A stretch of 64,000 bases of DNA from Thermohalobaculum sp039184865 (GCA_039184865.1 JBCDAV010000002.1:62001-126000), one strand, 5' to 3'. Counted from the stretch's first letter, positions 25,166-34,321 are shown. Notes: generated by a model from the sequence alone, not told the origin. Made by a program: numbers and translations.

Positions 25166-25873
25166 TCAAGTCAGGAACTGGCAGCCCAGCGTCCGCTTCA
25201 AAGCGTCAGCCAGTTCACTGACCGTTTCGGTCGAAACATAGAGGCCTCCAGTCTGATCCGCGAGGCACCGGGCAACGGTCTTCCCGTTGATGTATTCATC
25301 GCGTCCTTGACCCGCCCAACTGAAGAAGTCTCCGCGCACTTTGAAGCCGATGACATGGACCGTGATGTCGTGACCGTCTTCTGCAAGCGTCGCGCCAAGT
25401 TCGCAAGGCGCGCCGCCGCAGGTTTCCTTCCCGTCCGTCAGCAGAACCACCGTCGCCGATTCATTTTGAAAATCCAGCACCTCGGCGGCATCTCTAACGG
25501 CCTGCGTAAGCGCAGTGTCTCCGGAGGGTTCGAGCAGTTCGATTTCGGCAATCACGCGCGGCGCGGCATTGGAGATCGGAGGAAATTTCAGATCTATATT
25601 CTCGCAGGCGTCTCCTGGACCAGGACCGTACGTGAGAAGGCCGACCTTTCGATGGGTCGCAATTTGCGGCATCGCCTCGGCAATGGCCCGGCGCGCCAGG
25701 AGGATGCGCGGTTCGTCGAGTTGATTAAACCCGTTCTCGGACATCGAGCCCGACCCGTCGAACACGAGCAACGCATCGCTTTCACAGGTTTCATTCGTAC
25801 GGCTGGAGGCGGTGCCGAGCGCAAGCAGCACGATCGCGCAGACGCTTGATTTGAAGAAACGCATCATCCGCAT
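25166..25873 (-). CDS. Secreted VWA-domain protein
   Basis: The protein has about 235 residues: an N-terminal export signal (MRFFKSSVCAIVLLALG) and a von Willebrand A domain with an intact metal site (DGSGSMS, then a threonine in SGDTALT, then TDGKETC). Six or more cysteines suggest disulfides in the periplasm or outside. The start could be any of three nearby ATG codons (25873, 25867, 25864); the frame upstream to 25906 precedes the signal peptide and is unlikely. It stands alone between flagellar and HIT genes, and its partner is unknown. Confidence 0.8.
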   Translation of the reverse strand: MRMMRFFKSSVCAIVLLALGTASSRTNETCESDALLVFDGSGSMSENGFNQLDEPRILLARRAIAEAMPQIATHRKVGLLTYGPGPGDACENIDLKFPPISNAAPRVIAEIELLEPSGDTALTQAVRDAAEVLDFQNESATVVLLTDGKETCGGAPCELGATLAEDGHDITVHVIGFKVRGDFFSWAGQGRDEYINGKTVARCLADQTGGLYVSTETVSELADALKRTLGCQFLT

Positions 25874-26078
25874 TTCTGCCGAGTTGGTCGCTGCCTCGCA
25901 GAACAAAACCAGCTTCGACGCCGTCTTTCATGCCGCAAAAAATCAATGGCTAAAAGCCAAAACCATTTGTTTTGAAGGACGCTTGATTTCGCTTGCTCCA
26001 ACACCCTCGGACTCCGATGCCTGCTGTCTCCACCGAAGCTTGCTTCGAAATGCAGTGGCCGACAAGCCTGCTGCTTCC

Positions 26079-26507
26079 TTAAGCAGTCTCAAGAGCCGCG
26101 CGAACCTTCTCGGCGTGCCCCCGCAAGACCTCCGGCTTCACCATGTTGTCGGGGCCCGGCGGGCGCATTCGCACGCACTCCTTGCGCGGAATGACGTGAA
26201 AATGCAGGTGAAAGACTTCCTGCCCGCCGGCCGCTTCGCTGAACTGCTGCAGCGTGATCCCATCCGCGTCGAACGCGACCATCAGCGCCTGCGCAATAGT
26301 GTTCGCGGTTCGCATGCAAGATGCCAACTGTTCCGGCGATGCATCGAGCAGATTGCGCGCCGGATCCTTCGGGATCACCAATACGTGGCCGTCCGCACGC
26401 GGCATGATGTCCATGATCGCAAGCGTCTCGGCGTCTTCGTAGACCTTCTCGGATGGCAACTCGCCGCGCAGAATCCGCGCGAAAATATTGTTCTCGTCGT
26501 AACTCAT
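26079..26507 (-). CDS. HIT-family nucleotide hydrolase
   Basis: A protein of about 142 residues of the histidine-triad family with the catalytic HLHFHVIPR motif near residue 100 and an N-terminal IFARILRGELPS pattern. HIT proteins hydrolyse phosphoramidate bonds in nucleotide adducts such as AMP-lysine. ATG 26507 follows a GGGAC site; an ATG four codons upstream is also possible. Confidence 0.9.
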   Translation of the reverse strand: MSYDENNIFARILRGELPSEKVYEDAETLAIMDIMPRADGHVLVIPKDPARNLLDASPEQLASCMRTANTIAQALMVAFDADGITLQQFSEAAGGQEVFHLHFHVIPRKECVRMRPPGPDNMVKPEVLRGHAEKVRAALETA

Positions 26508-26747
26508 GCTCTGTCCCATCGGCTGCTGTGTCCGCAGAACGCCAGCGGGTCACAGGTCCGTCATCCACCTCCGTTCGATATCGATCACGTGGGGCGAAAC
26601 TGCAATCACAAGTTGGCGAGATCGGTCGGAACTGTGGCAGCAGAATGTCGTTTTCCCGCATGCGTTGCATTGGATGGCCGCACGGATCGCAAAGAGTAAA
26701 TTTGCACCGTCGAAACACGACGCGGTGACGCGAAAGGAGGTGCGGTC

Positions 26748-26807
26748 TTGTACGGCAATCGCCAAGATGTTCCGGTGAAACTCGAACGACAGGAGGACGT
26801 CGATTGA
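26748..26807 (+). CDS. Possible 19-codon leader peptide ahead of the HisC-like gene
   Basis: A TTG codon at 26748 lies seven bases after a strong AAAGGAGG site and opens 19 codons ending in TGA at 26805-26807. The stop overlaps the TTG start of the next gene (TTGA), and the leader itself contains that gene's AGGAGG site. This arrangement would couple translation of the aminotransferase to the leader. It is too short to show conservation by eye, so it may be incidental. Confidence 0.4.
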   Translation: MYGNRQDVPVKLERQEDVD

Positions 26808-27883
26808 TCGCGCCAAAGCCACATATCGCCGAAATGCAGGGGTTCGCCCTGGCCAATCTCTCGGCGCCGCCCGGACAGCGCGTGACCTCGCTTGCGCAGA
26901 ACGAAAGCGCATTCCCGCCCTCGCCGCTAGCGCTCGAGGCGGCGGGCACGGCGATGAGCGGTGCATTGCTCTATCCTGATCCGGATTGGGCCGACCTTCG
27001 GCGTGCCGTAGCCGAGCGACACGGGCTCGATCCAGATCTACTGCTGTGCAGTGCTGGATCGATGGACCTGATCTCAGCGCTGATCATGGCCTATGCTGGT
27101 CCTGGCGATCGCGTGCTGTCGACGGCGCACGGCTATGGCTACTTCGCGAGTTCGGCGAAATTCGTCGGTGCGCATTACGACGCGGCACCCGAGACAAATC
27201 TCACCGTCGATGTCGACGCCGTCCTAGACGCGATCCGCCCCGAAACCCGAATCGTCTGCATCGCAAATCCCGCAAACCCGACCGGAACCCGCATTCCGCG
27301 TTCCGAAATAGAGCGTCTGCGCGCGGCCATGCCAGGCGATGTGATCCTTTTGCTCGACGAGGCATACGCCGAGTTCACGGATCATCTCGGCGAGCAGATG
27401 TTCGATTTGGTTGCCCGGGGAGATACGGTCGTGACGCGGAGTCTCTCAAAGGCGCACGCGCTCGCCGGATGTCGGGTCGGCTGGGGCGTCTTCCCGCTGC
27501 AAATTCGCGAACATGCGCGGAAACTTCTCACGGCCGGCGGTGTAACGGTCGCGTCGCTCGCCGCCGCCGCCGCCTCGATGCGTGACCCCGACTATGTCCG
27601 AGAGACTGTCCGCAAGACGTCCCGGATCCGGGACAGGTTCATTGGCGACGTGAATGCGCTCGGGATCAAGTGCGCGGCGAGCCACACCAATTTCGCGCTG
27701 CTTCAATTCACAGATGTCGCCGAGCGCGAAAGCGCCGATGCAGCGCTTCGGCGCCGCGGCTTCATTCTTCGCCCCATGGGCGGTTACGCTTTGCCGAACT
27801 GTCTGCGTGCGACCATTGCAGGCGAGGAGATCATGGATGAGGCACTGGCGATCCTGTCGGACTGGCGCAAAGCCTCAGCCTGA
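26804..27883 (+). CDS. HisC-like class I/II aminotransferase
   Basis: A 359-residue PLP-dependent aminotransferase of the histidinol-phosphate aminotransferase type. Motifs include NPANPTGT (PLP-phosphate neighbourhood), LLDEAYAEF with the PLP-pyridine Asp, and TRSLSKAHALAGCRVGW with the Schiff-base lysine. The start is TTG 26804 with AGGAGG seven bases upstream. No his genes are adjacent, so the substrate could be histidinol phosphate, aromatic amino acids or another amine. Confidence 0.85.
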   Translation: MIAPKPHIAEMQGFALANLSAPPGQRVTSLAQNESAFPPSPLALEAAGTAMSGALLYPDPDWADLRRAVAERHGLDPDLLLCSAGSMDLISALIMAYAGPGDRVLSTAHGYGYFASSAKFVGAHYDAAPETNLTVDVDAVLDAIRPETRIVCIANPANPTGTRIPRSEIERLRAAMPGDVILLLDEAYAEFTDHLGEQMFDLVARGDTVVTRSLSKAHALAGCRVGWGVFPLQIREHARKLLTAGGVTVASLAAAAASMRDPDYVRETVRKTSRIRDRFIGDVNALGIKCAASHTNFALLQFTDVAERESADAALRRRGFILRPMGGYALPNCLRATIAGEEIMDEALAILSDWRKASA

Positions 27884-27999
27884 CCGCGACGGCCTTTCAT
27901 GAGACCGCTCGCACGGCCGTTTCGGCCGACCTGCGTCCGTGGCAAGACTGTGGCAATCGCGTGGAGCCGGCTGCAGAATGTCCCCACGCTTCTCTGAAG

Positions 28000-28344
28000 T
28001 CAGTCGACAGAGCCCGGCGCACAGAACATGTCGTAAAGCGTCTCGATCATCCGGCGCGCCCTGTCGTCGCCGAGGCTGTAGTAGATCGTCTTGCCGTCGC
28101 GCCGCGCGTGAACGAGGCCTTCCTCACGCAGGCGTGCGAGTTGCTGCGAAACCGCGGCCTGACGCGCCGAAAGAAACTCCTCCAGTTCCGTGACCGATCT
28201 TTCGCCCGAGGCGAGATGGCAGAGGATCAGCAACCTTCCTTCATGGGACAACGCCTTGAGGAAGTCGGTCGCGCGGCGGGCATTCTCCATCATATCTGCC
28301 AGCTCGCGGTCCTCGAGCCCGTCATCGAATTCCGGAAGAACCAT
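28000..28344 (-). CDS. soxR: ArsR-family regulator of the sox locus (SoxR-like)
   Basis: A 114-residue winged-helix repressor of the ArsR/SmtB type: ALSHEGRLLILCHLASGE, then the recognition helix region SARQAAVSQQLARLREEGLV and a DGKTIYYSL wing. In Paracoccus and relatives SoxR of this type represses sox genes until sulfide or thiosulfate oxidation products appear. Divergence from soxY supports this role. Cysteines near residues 42 and 108 might act as redox sensors. ATG 28344 has GAGGA nine bases upstream; the much longer open frame upstream is not credible. Confidence 0.85.
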   Translation of the reverse strand: MVLPEFDDGLEDRELADMMENARRATDFLKALSHEGRLLILCHLASGERSVTELEEFLSARQAAVSQQLARLREEGLVHARRDGKTIYYSLGDDRARRMIETLYDMFCAPGSVD

Positions 28345-28741
28345 GTCAGCAAATCCTCGGTCGTCAAATTCGCCGCCGCGGCGCTCGACAGTCTCTGCGC
28401 CACCAAGGTCATCGATCGAGCGGGCGTCGGAGAATCTTCCTCCTGCATAACCCTCGATCAACTGAATTTCCACGCTCTCTTGGACAGCGCTACCCTTGCT
28501 ACGAAGGCAGATGATCGAGAAGTGATCCGCCGTCGCAATTCTGACCGGTAGACCGATGCTGAACTGCATGGCATCGTCAGTCTCGCAATGGCAAAGATCG
28601 ACGTAAGGAAGCGGACCGCAATCGGGTCTCAAGCGCCCGAGAGCGAAACAGTCCCGTGAAGACATCCGATCTGGGACTCCGCCCCTGATCCACGAAAGCA
28701 AAGGAAATGCACCGGAAAACCGGACCGGCAGAGAGGATCGC
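28345..28741. promoter_or_regulatory. Divergent regulatory region between soxR and soxY
   Basis: About 400 bases separate the regulator and soxY. No gene is convincing here, although GC-driven frames cross it. It must contain the promoters of both and presumably the SoxR operator; I could not single out a clear inverted repeat. Confidence 0.5.
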
Positions 28742-29167
28742 ATGGATCTGACACGGCGCCAGACGGTGATGCTGGGCTTGGGTGCCGCCGTAATGGCATC
28801 GATACCGGCCAGTGGCTTTGCGAACGCAGACGATCTCGTCGCGACGATCAAGGCGTTCACCGGCGGCGCCGAGGTGCGGGACAGCGGTGTCGAAATCATC
28901 GTCCCTGACATCGCGGAGAACGGCAACAACGTCCCGGTCGAGGTCATCGCTGCCAATGCGACCGACATCCTGTTGCTGGGGTCAGGCAACCCCAACCCGC
29001 GCGTCGCGACCTTCCATTTCGGCGCGCTCGCCGCGGCGTCCAGGACCAAGACACGCATCAGGCTGGCCCAAAGCCAAGACATCATCGCAATCGCGAAATT
29101 TGCTGATGGGAGTTACGTGCAAACCAAGCGCACCGTCAGGGTCACCATCGGTGGCTGCGGCGCCTGA
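28742..29167 (+). CDS. soxY: Thiosulfate oxidation carrier protein SoxY
   Basis: A 141-residue SoxY. A twin-arginine signal (RRQTVMLGLGAA) directs the folded SoxYZ pair to the periplasm. The protein ends in GGCGA: the cysteine, third from the end, is the swinging thiol that carries sulfur intermediates. Most SoxY proteins end in GGCGG, so the last residue is changed. It has GAGAGGA ahead of its ATG and soxZ 24 bases downstream. Confidence 0.92.
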   Translation: MDLTRRQTVMLGLGAAVMASIPASGFANADDLVATIKAFTGGAEVRDSGVEIIVPDIAENGNNVPVEVIAANATDILLLGSGNPNPRVATFHFGALAAASRTKTRIRLAQSQDIIAIAKFADGSYVQTKRTVRVTIGGCGA

Positions 29168-29191
29168 CTGAGACATCCGGAGGGTCACGAC

Positions 29192-29521
29192 ATGGCGAGG
29201 ATCAAACCCCGCGTAAAGGTGCCGAGAAAGGCCGCGCCCGGCGACGTGGTCACGATCAAAACGCTGATCAACCATCCGATGGAGTCCGGTCATCGAAGTG
29301 ACCGCGAGACTGGCGAACTCGTCCCGCGCAAGATCATCAACAGGTTCACGGCGACCTTTGAGGGTGAGCCGATCATGTCCATCGACATGGAGCCCGCGAT
29401 CTCGACCAACCCGTTCTTCGAGTTTGACATGAGGGTCCCCGGTCCCGGTACGCTCCGCTTCGAATGGATAGATGATGACGGCACGGTCTACGATATCGAG
29501 AAGAAGATCGAGGCCGCTTGA
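29192..29521 (+). CDS. soxZ: Thiosulfate oxidation carrier complex protein SoxZ
   Basis: A 109-residue SoxZ with the family start RIKPRVKVP and the INHPMESGHRSD motif. It pairs with SoxY and is exported with it. GGAGGG precedes the start. Confidence 0.92.
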   Translation: MARIKPRVKVPRKAAPGDVVTIKTLINHPMESGHRSDRETGELVPRKIINRFTATFEGEPIMSIDMEPAISTNPFFEFDMRVPGPGTLRFEWIDDDGTVYDIEKKIEAA

Positions 29522-29876
29522 GACTCGGCGCGAACACGAAATCGTTCGCACTCCCTGGTAGCAGACAGAGCTAAGGTCCTGTCGATACGATGAGCCAGAG
29601 AGGCCGACTTTGACGAACCTCGGCGCCGCCATCTCCGCGCGCAGATCGAGCTTCGTGATTGCGACGCGTCCTGCAGGTCACGGCTCAGGCGCAAACCGCG
29701 AGGTCGTGATCATGGCGAGCCGCTCCCCATTTCCTGCCCGGACTGGCGCAGCGCCGGTGCAGACCGAAGCCATCACGGCCTAAAGCGGAGCTGGGGCGGA
29801 TAACTCTGCCACCAAAGACCATCTCGATTTACGAGGCTGAGGGGCGCAGAGTGAAAGACCTATACGGGAGGCACCA
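29522..29876 (+). other. Intergenic stretch between soxZ and the flavoprotein gene
   Basis: The 355 bases hold no recognisable gene. One 23-codon frame (29712-29783) is too short to assign. In other sox loci this position often carries soxA, soxX, soxB or a cytochrome; no CxxCH haem motif is encoded here. It might be a scar of lost genes. Confidence 0.4.
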
Positions 29877-31142
29877 ATGACATTCACCAGACGCGGTTTC
29901 CTCGGGACCTCCGCTGCGACGGCCACGGCTCTGTCGGCTCCGGCAGTGCTGGGCGCCGCGCATCCGAATGTCGTGGTGATCGGTGGGGGCGCGGGCGGCG
30001 CAACGGCGGCGCGCCATATCGCCAGCGACTCGCGGGGTGCTGTTACGGTCGCGCTGATCGAACCGCAGCGGCGCCACTACACCTGCTTCTTCGCCAATCT
30101 GGCAATCGGCGGTTTCTGGGGGTTCGAGGGAACCGGTCACGCCTACAGCACGCTTGCCAGCGATTACGGCATCAACGTCGTGCACGACCTGGCGATCGGG
30201 GTCGATCGGGACGCTCGGTTGGTCACGCTCGCGGGCGGTCAGAAGGTACCCTATGACAGGCTGATCGTCTCGCCCGGCATCGACTTCGTCGACGGCTCGG
30301 TCAAAGGCTGGTCGCTGGCCGATCAGACCGCGATGCCACACGCCTACAAGGGCGGCACGCAGGCGGCCCTGCTCAAGGCGCAGGTCGAAGCGATGCCCGA
30401 GGGAGGCACCTTTGTCATGGTCGCACCGCCCAATCCCTACCGCTGCCCGCCGGGACCCTACGAGCGGGTCTCGATGGTCGCGCATGTTCTGAAGCAGAGG
30501 AACCCGACGGCCAAGATCATCATCGCCGACCCCAAGCCGTCGTTCTCGAAGATGGCCCTTTTCGAAGACGGTTGGCAAAACCATTACCCGGGCATGATCG
30601 AGTGGCTCGGTCCCGATTTCGGCGGCGGCAACGTGACCGTGAACTCGCCAAACATGGAGGTCGATGTCGACGGCGAACTCGTCAGGGCCGATGTTTGCAA
30701 CGTCATCCCGGCGATGAAGGCGGGCTGGATCGCCGCCGCAGCCGGTCTGACCAATGATGCGGGCTGGGCGCCGGTCAATCCAGTCGACATGTCCTCGCGG
30801 ATGGATCCGAACATCCACGTCCTCGGCGATGCGAGCCAGCAGGGCGACATGCCGAAATCGGGCTTCTCGGCGAACAGCCAGGCCAAGGTCTGCGCCAATG
30901 CCGTGCTCGGGGCGCTGACGGGCTCCGAGGTCCTGCCGCCGCGATACGCCAACACCTGCTGGTCGCTGATCGGCGTCGACGACGCTGTCAAGGTCGGCGC
31001 GTCCTACGAGGCGACCGACGAAAAAATCGCCCGGATCGACGGCTTCATCAGCCAGACCGGCGAAGATGAAGAGCTGCGCCGCCGGACCTACGACGAAAGC
31101 GTCGCCTGGTATGTCGACATCACCACCGACATGTTCGGGTGA
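29877..31142 (+). CDS. Sulfide dehydrogenase flavoprotein (FccB/SoxF type)
   Basis: A 421-residue FAD enzyme with a twin-arginine signal (TRRGFLG), an FAD-binding motif (VVVIGGGAGG, 32-41) and the two redox cysteines expected of flavocytochrome c sulfide dehydrogenase: C70 in YTCFFAN and C361 in NTCWSL. FccB oxidises sulfide in the periplasm and passes electrons to a cytochrome c subunit. No such cytochrome gene is adjacent. A terminator follows it. Confidence 0.9.
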   Translation: MTFTRRGFLGTSAATATALSAPAVLGAAHPNVVVIGGGAGGATAARHIASDSRGAVTVALIEPQRRHYTCFFANLAIGGFWGFEGTGHAYSTLASDYGINVVHDLAIGVDRDARLVTLAGGQKVPYDRLIVSPGIDFVDGSVKGWSLADQTAMPHAYKGGTQAALLKAQVEAMPEGGTFVMVAPPNPYRCPPGPYERVSMVAHVLKQRNPTAKIIIADPKPSFSKMALFEDGWQNHYPGMIEWLGPDFGGGNVTVNSPNMEVDVDGELVRADVCNVIPAMKAGWIAAAAGLTNDAGWAPVNPVDMSSRMDPNIHVLGDASQQGDMPKSGFSANSQAKVCANAVLGALTGSEVLPPRYANTCWSLIGVDDAVKVGASYEATDEKIARIDGFISQTGEDEELRRRTYDESVAWYVDITTDMFG

Positions 31143-31167
31143 TCGCATATCTCAGATTGGCACGCGT

Positions 31168-31195
31168 CGTGGCCTGACCGGGCCACGGCATTTTT
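31168..31195 (+). terminator. Intrinsic terminator after the FccB-type gene
   Basis: A seven-pair stem, CGTGGCC (31168-31174) with GGCCACG (31181-31187), six-base loop TGACCG, followed three bases later by TTTTT. It lies 25 bases after the stop codon and would end sox transcription. Confidence 0.75.
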
Positions 31196-31220
31196 CATGC
31201 AAGAAATACGTCTCGTGTGA

Positions 31221-31248
31221 TTGTCAAGTTGGGTCTTAGTTTGATAAG
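31221..31248 (+). promoter_or_regulatory. Possible sigma-70-type promoter for the winged-helix gene
   Basis: TTGTCA (31221-31226) and GATAAG (31243-31248) are separated by 16 bases and lie 25 bases before the next gene. Each is close to the -35 and -10 consensus (5/6 and 4/6). Confidence 0.4.
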
Positions 31249-31272
31249 ATCTCGCCAGGGCAGGAGGCGAGG

Positions 31273-31701
31273 ATGGCAAAATCACCCCCAAAGCCGCCGA
31301 CAGACGCGGCCAAGTATATCGAGTTCGTGGGCCTGATGGGCCTGCTGCGCGTAACGCTGTTCGAGAGTTTCGGCGAGCGCAAATACTGGGACGAACGGTA
31401 TTTCGACTTGTTCATGAACATGCTCGCGAAGCAGTTGCGCGGTTCGGTCTCGACGCTCGAGGAGATGACTGCGGCGATGACCGGCATCTCGCATTCGACC
31501 AAGATCCGCATGATCGAGGAAGCCCGCAAGGACGGCCTGATCGAAGCGGTCAACCGCAGCCAGATCAAGCTTGACGGTCCACTCGACAATGTCGGCGCGC
31601 GCAAGGTGTTCTACCTCTCGGACGGGATGATGAAGTCGATGCTGGCCCGGCTTGACGAGATGATCTCGGACGTGCGCGCCTTTGCCGGGCCCGTCGCATA
31701 G
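31273..31701 (+). CDS. Probable winged-helix regulator
   Basis: A 142-residue soluble protein. The middle (about 55-120) has the pattern of a winged helix: LEEMTAAMTGISHSTKIRMIEEARKDGLIE could form the helix-turn-helix, followed by a KVFYLSDG wing. It is MarR-like in size, but I cannot place it in a named family. GGAGG precedes the ATG. Its place between the sox genes and the TauE-type exporter suggests a link to sulfur metabolism, which is inference. Confidence 0.6.
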   Translation: MAKSPPKPPTDAAKYIEFVGLMGLLRVTLFESFGERKYWDERYFDLFMNMLAKQLRGSVSTLEEMTAAMTGISHSTKIRMIEEARKDGLIEAVNRSQIKLDGPLDNVGARKVFYLSDGMMKSMLARLDEMISDVRAFAGPVA

Positions 31702-31766
31702 TCTGGCTCTCCGAGCCCTCCCGCCGGCGTTGAAAGACGCCGGTCGCACGGTATGTCATCATGCGG

Positions 31767-32564
31767 CTAGATCAGCCCGCGCACCACGAGGCTGAGGCCC
31801 AGCAACGTCAGCATTCCAAGGACCGCAAGGCGAAACTGTTCGGGCGCCAGCCGGTCGCGTACGCGCTCGCCCAGCCGGATTCCGACCACCGCACACGCGA
31901 TGCCGAGGATCGAAACCGCGATGGCGGTGACCGGCACGAGGCCAAGCCGCGACAGCCCGATCATCATCACGATGCTCGACAGCGTGAACGAACAGTTGAT
32001 CGCCTGCACGAACATGTTCCGGTCGAGACGCAATGACATCAGAAACGGCATCGACGGCATTACCTGGCTGCCAGTGACGCCGTTGATGATGCCCGTCAGG
32101 AACCCGCTGACGGGACCGAGCGGCCGCTCGAGCCGGGTGGGCAGGCGCAGATCCGGCCGCGCAAAGGCGAAAGCGCAATACCCCACCAGCACGACCCCGA
32201 GCACCGCGGCGGCCGTCGCACCGTCGACCCGGTCGAGCAGCCAGAGGCCCAGCAGCAGGCCCGGTAACGTGGCGATCAGCATCGGCCAGAACCGGCGGAT
32301 TGTTGGCAGGAACCGTCCTGCGCCGACTTGCACCATCAGGTTCGAGGCGACCGATGGAATGATCAGCAGCGGCAGCGCCTCCTTCAGCCCGACCGTCACG
32401 GCAAGAAAGGGCAGACAGGTCGTTGAGAATCCCAGCCCGGTCACCCCCTTCGCGGTCGCAGCGCCGAGGTAGACGGTGAAAATGATTGCGATCTGCAGGG
32501 GCGAGTAGACGTCGAACACGGGAACTCCGGAACTTTGCGGTCCCAACTTCAAAGCGGGCATCAT
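31767..32564 (-). CDS. TauE/SafE-family (TSUP) anion exporter
   Basis: A 265-residue membrane protein with about eight helices and the TSUP repeat pattern: GVTGLGFSTTCLPFL near the start is echoed by INGVTGSQVMPSMPFLMS in the second half. Family members export sulfite, sulfoacetate or take up thiosulfate-type anions. Next to sox genes, a sulfur oxyanion is the natural guess. Confidence 0.85.
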   Translation of the reverse strand: MMPALKLGPQSSGVPVFDVYSPLQIAIIFTVYLGAATAKGVTGLGFSTTCLPFLAVTVGLKEALPLLIIPSVASNLMVQVGAGRFLPTIRRFWPMLIATLPGLLLGLWLLDRVDGATAAAVLGVVLVGYCAFAFARPDLRLPTRLERPLGPVSGFLTGIINGVTGSQVMPSMPFLMSLRLDRNMFVQAINCSFTLSSIVMMIGLSRLGLVPVTAIAVSILGIACAVVGIRLGERVRDRLAPEQFRLAVLGMLTLLGLSLVVRGLI

Positions 32565-32699
32565 GCACCGTGGGCGCGGCGATTGACAATGCCGCCTATG
32601 CAGGGCGGTCGTGCTGTCCAGATCGTATTAATCAACGAACGTTGCAAAATGCGCTAAACAAGACCGGCAAGCGCAAACGCACCACTCGGCAAAGAAGCA

Positions 32700-33041
32700 T
32701 TACTCCGTCGAGGACAGCACCCGATAGATCGACGCCTCCAGCGCCCCGTCTTCCGTCTCGACCGATATCGTGACGCGGCGGTACTCGTCGCCCTCGAAAG
32801 CATCCAGCCGGGCCCAGTGTTCCGGCAGATCCGGCGACTCGAAGACATGGACCGCGATGCGCTCGCCGTCGGGATCGGGGATCATTCCCGGGCAGCCATG
32901 CGCCGCCCCCCAGCCCTCCTTGAACAGGCGTCCGCGCACCGATCCCCGCGTCCACGTGCCCGATAGCCCGTCGAGCACGCCGTGGTTGACCTCGCCCGGC
33001 GCGAGCGTGCCGTAGGTCGCGAGCCGCGTCGCGGCGGACAT
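32700..33041 (-). CDS. Gamma-glutamylcyclotransferase-like (GGCT/AIG2) protein
   Basis: A 113-residue protein with the GGCT fold signature YGTLAPGE near the N-terminus and the glutamate-bearing DAFEGDEYRRV motif. These enzymes release pyroglutamate from gamma-glutamyl peptides. ATG 33041 overlaps the stop codon of the upstream hydrolase (ATGA); the longer frame to 33227 lies inside that gene. Confidence 0.85.
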   Translation of the reverse strand: MSAATRLATYGTLAPGEVNHGVLDGLSGTWTRGSVRGRLFKEGWGAAHGCPGMIPDPDGERIAVHVFESPDLPEHWARLDAFEGDEYRRVTISVETEDGALEASIYRVLSSTE

Positions 33042-33991
33042 CAGCGCCCCCAGATGCCGTTCAGGTAATCGGCGACCTTGCGGTGCGCCTGCTCGGCCTC
33101 GTCCACGAGCCCGAGATATCCGAAGAACCCGTGCACGACACCGGCATAGTCGACATGCTCGACCGCCACGCCAGCATCCGCCAACTGCTTGGCATAGGCG
33201 ACGCCCTCGTCCTTCAACACATCGCATTCGGCGGTGATCACCAGTGCCGGCGGCAAACCCGCATGCGATCCCGCCAGATGCGGTGCAGCACGCCAGTCGT
33301 CCATGTCTCCGGCATTGGCGAAATAATGCTCGCGGAACCAGTCCACGGTGGTCGTTTCGAGAATCCCGTACCCGGTCCCGTACCGGTCATACGAGGCCGT
33401 GCCGCCCCGGTAATCGACAACCGGATAGATCAATGCCTGAGCCGAAACTTCAGGACCGCCCGCCTCGCGGACCATCAGCGCCACGACTGCCGCGAGATTT
33501 CCGCCTGCGCTGTCGCCGGAAACCGCGATCCGGCTCGCGTCCAGCCCGAGGGCATTGGCCTTCTCTGCAACCCAGCGCAAGGTATCGTAGGCATCTTCGG
33601 GAGCGGCGGGAAACCGGTGCTCCGGCCCCATCCGGTAGTCGACCGAGACGACGGCACACCGGGCGGCGTTGGCGAGATACCGGCACAGCGTATCATAGGT
33701 CTCAAGGCTGCCGATCACATGCCCCCCGCCGTGATAGTAGACGATCACCGGCATGGCGCCCGCTGCGCCGGACTTGTAGATACGGACGGGCACGTGACCG
33801 AAGCCGGGCCCGGTGGACATTGCCTCGGCAGACGCAACGTCAGGTGCCGGATAATCCCTCAACCGTGCCGCTGAAAGCGCCTCGATCAGATCGCGGGCCT
33901 GTCGCGGTGTCAGATCTTCGAGCTTCGGCACGCCGGCCTCGGCAACCCGGTCCAGAAAGGCATTCATCTGCGGCGTCAAATCATCTGGCAT
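33041..33991 (-). CDS. Alpha/beta hydrolase, hormone-sensitive lipase family
   Basis: A 316-residue esterase. It has the HGGG oxyanion motif (YYHGGGHVIGS), the nucleophile elbow GDSAGGN, and later acid and base residues (DVLKDEG, VVHGF). The ATG at 33991 is preceded by GAGGGGG. It is coupled to the GGCT gene. Confidence 0.9.
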   Translation of the reverse strand: MPDDLTPQMNAFLDRVAEAGVPKLEDLTPRQARDLIEALSAARLRDYPAPDVASAEAMSTGPGFGHVPVRIYKSGAAGAMPVIVYYHGGGHVIGSLETYDTLCRYLANAARCAVVSVDYRMGPEHRFPAAPEDAYDTLRWVAEKANALGLDASRIAVSGDSAGGNLAAVVALMVREAGGPEVSAQALIYPVVDYRGGTASYDRYGTGYGILETTTVDWFREHYFANAGDMDDWRAAPHLAGSHAGLPPALVITAECDVLKDEGVAYAKQLADAGVAVEHVDYAGVVHGFFGYLGLVDEAEQAHRKVADYLNGIWGR

Positions 33992-34321
33992 TGCGGCCCC
34001 CTCACTGAACGGTCGAGCGACGTTAGAAGCGCCCGCGTGAAAGCGCAAAGGTGCAATCGCCGGGCGATGAAAGCATCCGCGTGATGAAGTCCAGATATGC
34101 CGCCTTGCGGTCCTTGTACCGCTTGGCGGCTATCCCGCGCGGCCCAACCGGACCGCGTGAACCCGACTTTAACCACGTCAAGGACAGTGTCGCGCCTCAG
34201 ATCAATCGAGATCGACGGATATCGGCCCGATGTTGCAGCTTTGCGCACGCGACCGTGTCGCGCTACACATCCTCACCGTCCAAGACGGCTGAGGCAGAGG
34301 GTTAATTCGAGAAGGTCCAGG

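Noticed and set aside
29829..31148. 439-codon leftward frame opposite the FccB-type gene
   Set aside because: Mirror of codon bias in a real flavoprotein gene.
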